From assembly GCA_015075305.1 (NCBI GenBank), contig JABTUS010000006.1:62001-126000 (forward strand): DNA of 64,000 bases, in the 5' to 3' direction. Below, piece after piece: positions 28,080-35,598 of the stretch (position 1 is its first letter; every line of letters begins with the position of its first letter). The stretch is from Opitutaceae bacterium. GTDB lineage: Bacteria > Verrucomicrobiota > Verrucomicrobiia > Opitutales > Opitutaceae. Under the pieces are notes generated by a model. It ran no database searches and was not told the DNA's origin. It was given only the letters and a program-made list of their open reading frames with translations. The position numbers and the translations under genes were made by a program.

Positions 28080-29540
28080 ATGCAGACGCGCCACAAGCTG
28101 CCTGTCCCTGGTCGAATTCCGGTCGCTTTCCTGGCCATCATCGCGCTGGGCATCCCGGCCAGTGCGTGCTCGGCGGCACCCGCAAAACCCACAAATTTCC
28201 TTTTCATACTGGCCGATGACATGGGTTGGAACCAGACCGGTTATGGCGGCTCGAAGTTTTATGAAACTCCGAACATCGACCGCATTGCGCGTGAAGGCAT
28301 CCGCTTCACTCGCGCATACTGCGCCGCGCCCATCTGCACGCCATCGCGCGCCGCGATCCTGACCGGCCGCTATCCGGCGCGGATTCACCTGACGGAATAC
28401 ATTCCGGGCGACCCATACCCGTGGGCCAGGCTGCTGGGGCCGGACGAGGAGAAAATGCTCCCGCTGTCCGAGATAACGATCCCCGAGATGCTGAGGCCGA
28501 AGGGCTACGTTTCGGCGATGATCGGAAAATGGCACCTGGCGAGGGACTACAACTACGCGCCGGGCCGCCCGGGCGAGCCGGCTTCGCAGGGTTTCGACGT
28601 CGAGCACCTGACCGTCAAGCCGGAGCAGGACTCAAACCCGAACAACGATGCGCATCATGTCGTCGAGATCACGAACGAGGCTGTCAGGTTCCTTGAGGCG
28701 AATCGTGAGCGGCCGTTCTTCTGCTACGTTGCCCACAACGTCGTCCACAGGCCGATCATGGAGCACGCCGGCCTCATCTACAAATATCGCGAAAAGCAGG
28801 ACTCCGACCTGGCGGTCAACAATTCGATCATGGGCGCGATGATTGAGCGCATGGACACCGGCATCGGCGTTCTTCTCAGGAAGCTCGACGAACTCGGTCT
28901 GTCCGATCACACCGTGGTCGTCTTTTTCTCGGACAACGGCGGCTACGACAAGCTGCAGTCGCAGGAGCCGCTTCGCGGCGGCAAGTCGATGCTCTACGAA
29001 GGCGGCGTGCGTGTGCCCATGGCGATCCGATGGCCCGGCGTCGTGAAGCCAGGCACAATCTCCGATGTGCCGGTGATCGGCTGCGATTTCTTCCCGACTT
29101 TCGCTGAAATCGCCGGCGTCACCTCGTTCCCGGAAAAAGTTGATGGTGTCAGCCTCGTTCCCCTTCTGCGCGAGCGTCGAGCACCGTCACGCGACGCGCT
29201 TTTCTGGCACTATCCGCACTACCACCGCTTCAATTACCAACCTTCCGGCGCGATCCGGGTTGGCGATTACAAGCTGATCGAGTGGTATGAACGCTCGCTC
29301 ACCGGCGAGCCGCACCCGGTGTCGTTGTTCAACGTCGAGGAGGATGCCGCCGAGCGCAACGACCTCGCCGAAAGAATGCCCGATCTTGTCCAGCAGCTTT
29401 GGGCTCGTCTGCGGCAGTGGCGAAAGGATGTCGGGGCACAGGAGATGACCATCAATCCGAATTTCGTTCCTGCCCGCGCGCTGCACTGGAGCCAGAAGGT
29501 CGATCCAAACAGCGCCACGTCGATCGGCCAATACTACTAA
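28080..29540 (+). CDS. Secreted family S1 sulfatase
   Basis: 486 residues. The signal region (residues 11-35) ends GIPASACSAAPA, with a weak lipobox (ASAC), so it may be a lipoprotein. The core starts NFLFILADDMGWNQTG, with the calcium-binding Asp pair, and the formylglycine motif is CTPSR with Cys86 in YCAAPICTPSRAAILTGRYP. MIGKWHL, VVFFSDNGG and the final ELIEWYE-like strand fit the GALNS/arylsulfatase branch. It should remove sulfate from a glycan in the periplasm. It lies 14 bases after the broken propeller gene and 120 bases before the LamG/propeller gene, all plus strand, so they probably shared a promoter upstream of 26618. Confidence 0.93.
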   Translation: MQTRHKLPVPGRIPVAFLAIIALGIPASACSAAPAKPTNFLFILADDMGWNQTGYGGSKFYETPNIDRIAREGIRFTRAYCAAPICTPSRAAILTGRYPARIHLTEYIPGDPYPWARLLGPDEEKMLPLSEITIPEMLRPKGYVSAMIGKWHLARDYNYAPGRPGEPASQGFDVEHLTVKPEQDSNPNNDAHHVVEITNEAVRFLEANRERPFFCYVAHNVVHRPIMEHAGLIYKYREKQDSDLAVNNSIMGAMIERMDTGIGVLLRKLDELGLSDHTVVVFFSDNGGYDKLQSQEPLRGGKSMLYEGGVRVPMAIRWPGVVKPGTISDVPVIGCDFFPTFAEIAGVTSFPEKVDGVSLVPLLRERRAPSRDALFWHYPHYHRFNYQPSGAIRVGDYKLIEWYERSLTGEPHPVSLFNVEEDAAERNDLAERMPDLVQQLWARLRQWRKDVGAQEMTINPNFVPARALHWSQKVDPNSATSIGQYY

Positions 29541-29660
29541 ACGATGCGGTTTACCGACGATCGTGTGTTCTGCAAAGGAACCTGCCGCGATGACTTTGCC
29601 TGTGTGCCCGCGAACTCTTGCGAGCTGAATCACCCACGACCCATCCTGAATCCAGAAAAA

Positions 29661-32168
29661 ATGATGTCCAGTCACATGCTCGCCCGTCCGTTCCGTGCTC
29701 TCGTCGTCCTGTTGTTCGCAGGCGCGGCGATTTCGATCCGTGCCGCCGAGACTGTCGCCCTCTGGGCTTTCGACGAGCCGTTGGGCCTTTATCCCAGCAG
29801 CGCGCTGGCCGACCAGGGCCATCATGAATACTTTCTCGCGCTTGGGCCGGGGGGGAGCATCGTGCCCGGCCGGTTTGGTCGCGCCTTGTCAACGATCGAG
29901 CAGCCGCTGTCGCCCGGGAGGGTTTCCCGTGAGGCGTTTGCTCAGCACAAGGGTGAAGTCGCAGCGACGGCTGATACGGAAGGCGTCCTGTTTGGGTTGA
30001 TGCAACTGGCCACGCCTGCCGGCCGCACGGTTCCTCCGCTCAGCTGGATGAACGCGCGCTTCACCGCCTTGATGACCATGGGGGAGAATCACCTGCGCAA
30101 GGAGAAGCCGGCCCCGAATCCCACCGAGACAGGACTCAATCTCGGAGCGTTTGACTGGACTGTGGAATTCTGGCTCCAGCCATCCGCTGGCACCGGGTTG
30201 AATGCGGACGGCGTGGTGTTTGAAATTGGCGAAGGCCCGCGCGGAGAAAACGACCATGTGACAGCACTTCGGCTGAAGTCGGATAGGAGCGGCTTCACCT
30301 TCATCAATCAGCCGGCGGCGGTGAAGTTGGACATTCCCTCCGATGCGGAGGCGTTGAAGAAAGCCGGCGCGTGGGCTCACCTGGCTTTCGTGTACAATGC
30401 GGAAACGCAGAAACTCAGCCACTATGTCGACGGCCGCGCGGTCGGCGCTCCGCTGCCAGTCCGGCTGCAGGCGCTGGCGATCGGCGCCGAAGCCTACTTC
30501 AGCCTGGGGCGCGACGCCCGCTGGGAATCGCCGCTGCCGGGTGCGCTCGACGAGCTCCGGGTTTCCCGCGGCCAGGTGTACACTGCGGCTTTCACGCCGC
30601 CTTCCAGCCTTGTGCCGAACCCGAACCTCGGCGCGCCCGCAGTCGCTCCCACGATTACGCAGCCTCTCTTGTTCGCTGACACCGCTCCAGGCGGTACGGT
30701 GACGGAGCTTGGTTCGCGCAAATACCTGTTCGTCGACGATGCACTTTTCCCGATGCACAAGCAGGTCAGGTTCGTGCCGACTCCACCACTCCGTGAAGAC
30801 CTGGTCTTTGAAGTCAAAGGATCGTTCCGCAAACACATGGTCACGGTCGACGACGGCGCGAACGGCATCCGCCTGTACGCCCCGATTGGCAAGGAGGACC
30901 AACTGGGCGTGTTTGTCTCAAGGGACGGCATGCATTTCGAGACGCCGTCGTTGCCGAACGGCACGAAGGAGAACCCCAATATTGCGACGTCGTTTTCGGC
31001 CGGCACGCCGTCTGTGTTCCTCGACCCACTCGCCCCGCCGGCGGAACGGTGGAAATTGGTGAGCGGGGACGAATGGCATGGCATCTTCCTCGCGGTGTCG
31101 CCTGATGGCTTTGTCTGGAAGCGAAGCCCGACCGCGGCGCTTTCGGCCCGATCCGCCTCGCAGACGAACATGTTCTACGACGATCAGCGCGGTGAATACA
31201 TTGGCTACCACCGGACGGACATGGGGCGAAACACTTTTGGAAGGACTGAACGACGCTTCGTGGGAACGATGGTCAGCAGCCTCAGGACTCCCTGGCCGTT
31301 CCATCCGCTGACGGGCGAGGACTACGACCGGATCGCCGCCACGACGCGCCTGAATCCCATGCAGCCATTCTACTTTGACAATGGTCCGTTGACGCCCGGG
31401 GGCCTGGGCGCCGAGTACCCGTTCATCTTTGAACCGCGCGACGGCTTTGATTCCCCCGGGGTTGATCTCTACGTCCCGAAGGCGGTCAAGTATCCTTGGG
31501 CGCCGGATGTCTACCTCGCGTTCCCGTGCATTTATTACCATTACGCGGAGACGAAGCCTGCCACGCGAAGCATTCTCGGTGAAAAATCGCACGGCCGTGG
31601 ATCAGGCCCGATTGAAACGCAGCTCATGACGAGCCGCGATGGGCTGAATTGGAAACGCCACCCGCGTCCGGTGTGGCAGAACGTAGGCATGGTTGACGGC
31701 TTCGACATCCATCAGAATTACATGGGGCAGGGCATGGTGCGGCGAGGCGACGAGATCTGGATGTATTCCTTCAACAGCGAGGAGTACCATTCGCCCTTCG
31801 GCAGCCATGGCCGCCGGGGCATTTTCCGCACGGTCCAGCGGCTCGACCGGTTCGTCGCAGCCGAGGCGGCCTACGACGAAACCGGCGTGCTCACCAGCCG
31901 GCCGTTCACATTCACCGGGCAAAAGCTGGTGCTCAATGTCGATACCGGAGCATCGGGCTTCATCCAGGTGGGATTGCTGCACGGCGACGGGATGCCGATC
32001 AAGGGCTACGACGCGGACGACTGCGTTTACGTCAATGGCAACGAACTTCGCTATACCGTCGAATGGCTCGACCGCGGGGCAGACCTGTCAGCGTTTGCGG
32101 GTCAGCCCGTGCGCCTTGTGATTCGCCTCCACGGTGCCCGACTCTATTCGCTGTGGTTCACGGAATGA
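29661..32168 (+). CDS. LamG domain plus five-bladed-propeller glycosidase-like protein
   Basis: 835 residues from ATG 29661; the ORF start at 29544 precedes it by 39 residues with no signal peptide, whereas MLARPFRALVVLLFAGAAIS follows this ATG. Residues about 30-290 look like a concanavalin/LamG domain (FDWTVEFWLQPSAG, AHLAFVYNAETQKLSHYVDG). From YLFVDDALFPM onward, repeated blades (VFVSRDGMHFE, WKLVSGDEWHGIFLAVSPDG, LMTSRDGLNWKRHPRPVW) suggest a GH32/43/sialidase-like five-bladed propeller. The last 90 residues form a beta-domain (KLVLNVDTGASGFIQVGL to LYSLWFTE). No catalytic residue can be named safely. A truncated relative lies tail-to-tail 80 bases downstream. Confidence 0.75.
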   Translation: MMSSHMLARPFRALVVLLFAGAAISIRAAETVALWAFDEPLGLYPSSALADQGHHEYFLALGPGGSIVPGRFGRALSTIEQPLSPGRVSREAFAQHKGEVAATADTEGVLFGLMQLATPAGRTVPPLSWMNARFTALMTMGENHLRKEKPAPNPTETGLNLGAFDWTVEFWLQPSAGTGLNADGVVFEIGEGPRGENDHVTALRLKSDRSGFTFINQPAAVKLDIPSDAEALKKAGAWAHLAFVYNAETQKLSHYVDGRAVGAPLPVRLQALAIGAEAYFSLGRDARWESPLPGALDELRVSRGQVYTAAFTPPSSLVPNPNLGAPAVAPTITQPLLFADTAPGGTVTELGSRKYLFVDDALFPMHKQVRFVPTPPLREDLVFEVKGSFRKHMVTVDDGANGIRLYAPIGKEDQLGVFVSRDGMHFETPSLPNGTKENPNIATSFSAGTPSVFLDPLAPPAERWKLVSGDEWHGIFLAVSPDGFVWKRSPTAALSARSASQTNMFYDDQRGEYIGYHRTDMGRNTFGRTERRFVGTMVSSLRTPWPFHPLTGEDYDRIAATTRLNPMQPFYFDNGPLTPGGLGAEYPFIFEPRDGFDSPGVDLYVPKAVKYPWAPDVYLAFPCIYYHYAETKPATRSILGEKSHGRGSGPIETQLMTSRDGLNWKRHPRPVWQNVGMVDGFDIHQNYMGQGMVRRGDEIWMYSFNSEEYHSPFGSHGRRGIFRTVQRLDRFVAAEAAYDETGVLTSRPFTFTGQKLVLNVDTGASGFIQVGLLHGDGMPIKGYDADDCVYVNGNELRYTVEWLDRGADLSAFAGQPVRLVIRLHGARLYSLWFTE

Positions 32169-32248
32169 CGCATCCAGGAGGTGGGCATAGCCTGGATTCA
32201 GAAATCATCCAGACTTCACCTGCGTGAAGGGCAGGGGCCGAGATGGAC

Positions 32249-33401
32249 TCATTCCAGATAGGCGGCGTAGAATCGGATGCGCGGGGCGTCGATACCGGTG
32301 AAGTGAATTCGGAGGCGGTAGGCCTGATTGGGACACCGGATCACGGCGCCACCGGGCCAGGCAACCCGCACGTTCAGGCCGGATGTGGTCACGATGGCGG
32401 CGGCAGAACCGGCATAGCCCGGGATGGGTGCGCCGAACTTGTCGATGAGCTCCACGCGGAGGTTTGCAGTCTCCGAGAGGCCATCGACATTTAGTTTGAG
32501 CTCAGCGGGACTGGAATTGGTCAGAGGTTGTGATGTGAACTGGCCGCCGGCAGGGATGGGGTCGCGGAGCAAAAGTGCGGCAAACCGGTCGCGGGGGAAA
32601 ATCGCGACGCCCACGGCACCGGGCTGACGGATTCCACCTGAGACGTCCCACGAGCCATGGTAGACGTAGGTCTGTTCGCCAACATTCTCAAAGCCCTGGC
32701 CGTTGAGCAGGCCGCGGGCGTCCCAGTCGGTATCGCCGCCTGCGGGAATAAACACATGATCCGCCACGGGCTCGCGGAAGTGCACGCCGTCGTTGCTTAT
32801 GAGGAAACCAAGATCGAGGCGTCGCTCGACGGTGGCTGCAGCGCCATGCCAGAGGCCGTAGGTAGCGAGCAGGACATTGCGCCGATTCCACACGGAGGCG
32901 GGCTCGTGGGGCTCGTGAAGGGTTTCGCGAACATTGCGGTAGCCGTAGCGCTGGAACGAATAGGACTTGTCCTGCGACCAATGGATGAAGTCTCCGGACC
33001 AGTGGGTGACCATCGTGCGCCGCACGGCGGTTCCATCGGGTTGAAAGACATCGGGCGACAACTCCTGGCTGGCGACGCAATAGATGCCGTTGAATTTGTA
33101 GAGTCCGCCGATTTCGAAATTGTTGCGCACGGTGAATGGAACTTCGGTCTCATCGAACCAGGGGTTTTTCGGCGAGGGAATGGCGAGGGTCCAGGTGAGG
33201 CCGTCGGCGCTGAAGAAGGGCAGGATGGTCGAAGGGTTGTTGCCGGCGGGCATTCCAGTGGGCCTGGCGCTCGGCGGCACTTGGGTAGTAGATCGTGTAC
33301 ACGGCCATCTTGTAGCGACGGGAGGGATCCGGGTCGTCAGGCTCGTGCAGCACGAAGCAGACGAGAGGCTCCATCTTTGCCATGTCGATGCCCGAGGGCA
33401 T
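32249..33401 (-). pseudogene. Truncated and frameshifted propeller protein, relative of the 29661 gene
   Basis: From ATG 33401 the minus strand reads MAKMEPLVCFVLHEPDDPD and YKMAVYTIYYPSAAERQAHW, then loses frame at about 33247-33260 and continues in another frame with NNPSTILPFFSADGLTWTLA to 32249. The second part has propeller blades (LGFLISNDGVHFREPVADH, YVYHGSWDVSGG) and a terminal beta-domain (LKLNVDGLSETANLRVELID to RIRFYAAYLE) that parallels the end of the 29661 protein. The N-terminal signal and first blades are missing: a stop sits just upstream and the SGNH gene ends only 100 bases away. The 553-residue frame listed from 33910 is artificial in its first 240 residues. I regard it as a decayed duplicate. 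Confidence 0.75.
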
Positions 33402-33501
33402 CCCGACGAGGTTGTTGTGTCAGGATGATGATATGGAGAAGATGGGGCTTCATCGGATGGGATAGGCTTGCCGTCTTTCCCGCGGGAAGACGGGGTCGGG
33501 T

Positions 33502-34212
33502 TCAGGGGTGGGGGAGTTGCGTCCGAATGGTGGCGACCACCGCTTTGGAAAGTTCGCGGTAGCCTTCCGACGTGAAGTGAACGTTGGCGCGAAGCTGGAT
33601 CTGCGCAAGGCGGGGAAATGCAAAGGCGTGCAGATCGTCGACAGGCACCTTGGCCGCGGTCATGACTTTCAGTGCAATCGCGTTGTAGGCGACGACGTCG
33701 GTTTCCACGCGGTTGCTGGTACGGATCGGGACCGGCGTTGTCATTGCGAAAACGAGCTTCGCTCCGGATGCTTTGAGTCGGGCGACCAGCGTGCAGAGGT
33801 TGCGCTCGTAATCGGCAATGGGTACCTGCACATAACCGCCTTCGACGCGCTTGAGGTCGTGAAGGCCCCAGTTGAAATGGATCACGTCCCAACGGGTGGT
33901 CCCGAGCCATTCATCGAGCAAGGCAAGGCCGCGGATCGTCGGTCCGCCGTTGTCCGGTATGCGATGGACGTTGGCGACGCCGCGGAGGGAATCGCGCACG
34001 AATGGTGTGTAACCGAGAGATATTGAGTCGCCGATGAGAAGAACGCGTGGAAGACCGGGCATGTCGGTGACGGGCGCCAGCGCCTCGGCGAAGTCATGCC
34101 TGAGCTGGGGTCGTTCGGCGCGAGCCTCGGCAGCGAGCTCGTTCGCGGGGATGGCGGATGCGGCGAAGGGTGAGAACAAAGCTGCAACGTAGAGCAGGGT
34201 GGAGGAGGTCAT
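33502..34212 (-). CDS. Secreted SGNH/GDSL-type esterase
   Basis: 236 residues from ATG 34212, which gives the signal peptide MTSSTLLYVAALFSPFAASA; the in-frame ATG at 34323 would prepend 37 residues that appear to come from another decayed frame. Block I is LLIGDSISLGY (Ser63), block III is HFNWGLHDLKR, and near the C-terminus ANVHFTSEGYRELSKAV carries the catalytic His. Members of this branch deacetylate carbohydrates or act as sialate/xylan esterases. It sits in a neighbourhood of sulfatases and glycosidase-like proteins and diverges from the LacI regulator at 34461. Substrate unknown. Confidence 0.85.
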   Translation of the reverse strand: MTSSTLLYVAALFSPFAASAIPANELAAEARAERPQLRHDFAEALAPVTDMPGLPRVLLIGDSISLGYTPFVRDSLRGVANVHRIPDNGGPTIRGLALLDEWLGTTRWDVIHFNWGLHDLKRVEGGYVQVPIADYERNLCTLVARLKASGAKLVFAMTTPVPIRTSNRVETDVVAYNAIALKVMTAAKVPVDDLHAFAFPRLAQIQLRANVHFTSEGYRELSKAVVATIRTQLPHP

Positions 34213-34460
34213 GGGCTTGGAGAGGATGGTTCCTGACGACGCCGGTCCAGCCGAACGGCACGTGCTGATCGCCATAGAACCGGAAGCCGGACAGCACTTT
34301 CCAATGCTCGCGACGCACGGCATGCAGGAGCTAAGGCTCTACAAATGGGAAGCTTGAACGGAGTGTTTTCGGCAAATGAATAAGTCATGAATTATGGAGG
34401 CCAGTCGAGGTATAGCATTGCGCGCCATGGACATCTATTGAATGTTATTGAAAATCTTCA
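34213..34460. other. Divergent intergenic region with a protein-like remnant
   Basis: Between the SGNH and LacI genes. On the minus strand, 34318 to about 34225 reads REHWKVLSGFRFYGDQHVPF followed by GWTGVVRNHP, whose composition looks like a real protein fragment and not random; it ends abruptly at the SGNH start. I take it as the tail or interior of a lost gene. The right half is AT-richer and should hold the regulator's promoter. Confidence 0.35.
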
Positions 34461-34462
34461 AT
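34447..34462. promoter_or_regulatory. Candidate autoregulatory operator at the LacI gene start
   Basis: ATTGAA-AATC-TTCAAT is a perfect 6+6 inverted repeat ending inside the ATG of the regulator at 34461. A repressor bound here would block its own transcription or translation. A second ATTGAA half-site lies at 34437-34442. The same half-sites, spaced by three bases, occur at 38457-38469 before the TonB receptor gene. Confidence 0.4.
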
Positions 34463-35543
34463 GAACAAACCTGTAACACTGGCCGATGTGGCGAAAGCGG
34501 CGGGGGTGGCTGTTGGTACGGCGTCCCGGGTCCTGAATAACTTTACCGATGTCAGCCCCGACTCGCGCCAGAGTGTCCTGGAGGCTGTTGCCCGATTGCG
34601 CTATCAACCCTTGCGCAAGCGCAAGAGCAGTGGTGCGCGTGGCAGCGTCGACCAGCGCAATTGCACGATTGGCCTCGTGCTCCTGGGCATGGATGACACG
34701 CTGCTGCATGTGCCGGTCCTTGCGGAGGTGCTGCACGGTGTCGAAGCGGCGGTGACCCAGCTGAATGGCAACCTCCTTTTTGCCAACCTGCCAAACGCCG
34801 ATCGTGTGCCCGCCCTGCTGCAGGGCAATCAAGTGGAAGGACTGATCGTTAAGGCGTCTCAATACGGAACCTTTCCCGATATTTCCAAAAATTTGCTGCT
34901 CAAGAGCATCCTGCGGTTTCCGCTCGTTTGGGTGTGGGCCAAGCCGGACAAAGTCCCGGGCGATCTTTGCAGTTACAACCATGAGCATGCCGCCCAACTC
35001 GCAGCGCGTCATCTGCACGAGCGTGGCCACCGGCGCGTCGCCTTCCTGAATCCAAAAAAGGGCAAGTTGTCGCTCGAACACATCAAGAAGGAATTCCAGT
35101 TTGCCTGCGCCGAGCGGGGTATGGAACTCACGCTTTTGGAATCGGCGAGCCAGGGTGCGGCTGTATGGCCGGAACCAGCGTTCACCGGGCCGGAGAGGTT
35201 CGCCGAGCTGGTTGATCAGTGGATGGCAGCCGGCCCTTCGCTTCGCGCGACTGCAATCTTCGTGCCTGCGGACAATTATGCCGTGCATTTCTATACGGCG
35301 CTGGAAAACCGGGGCCAGCTGGTCGGGCGCGATGTCAGCATCATTTCCTGCAACAACGAAAAATCGATCACTCGCGGATTGAAGCCTTCGCTTACCACCG
35401 TTGATGTCGGTGCACAAAGGATTGGGAGCAAGGCTGTCGAGATGCTCTTGTGGCGCATGCGGAACCCACTGGACGATTCCGTGCAAACTCTGCTTTTCGA
35501 CACGACTCTGGTGCCCGGGGATTCCGTGATTCAACTGAGCTGA
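34461..35543 (+). CDS. LacI-family transcriptional regulator
   Basis: 360 residues. The helix-turn-helix is VTLADVAKAAGVAVGTASRV (residues 5-24), followed by the hinge SRQSVLEAVARLRYQP. The sensor domain follows the type 1 periplasmic-binding fold: TIGLVLLGMDDTLLHVPVLA, GHRRVAFLNPKKGK, AIFVPADNYAVHFY, and the terminal segment with TTVDVGAQRIGSKAVEMLL. It probably senses a sugar released by the neighbouring enzymes. It diverges from the SGNH gene and converges with the FGE-domain fusion gene. Candidate targets by shared inverted repeat are itself and the TonB receptor gene at 38727. Confidence 0.93.
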   Translation: MNKPVTLADVAKAAGVAVGTASRVLNNFTDVSPDSRQSVLEAVARLRYQPLRKRKSSGARGSVDQRNCTIGLVLLGMDDTLLHVPVLAEVLHGVEAAVTQLNGNLLFANLPNADRVPALLQGNQVEGLIVKASQYGTFPDISKNLLLKSILRFPLVWVWAKPDKVPGDLCSYNHEHAAQLAARHLHERGHRRVAFLNPKKGKLSLEHIKKEFQFACAERGMELTLLESASQGAAVWPEPAFTGPERFAELVDQWMAAGPSLRATAIFVPADNYAVHFYTALENRGQLVGRDVSIISCNNEKSITRGLKPSLTTVDVGAQRIGSKAVEMLLWRMRNPLDDSVQTLLFDTTLVPGDSVIQLS

Positions 35544-35598
35544 TGTCTTTCATCTGGGCTCAGGAAGACACGACAGGCCGAAAGCGGCGAAGGTCGGA

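Noticed and set aside
33402-33910. N-terminal 170 codons of the minus-strand frame from 33910
   Set aside because: This part is antisense or out of frame to the SGNH gene and its translation is Pro/Arg/Ser-rich nonsense; the real start of the remnant is in another frame.
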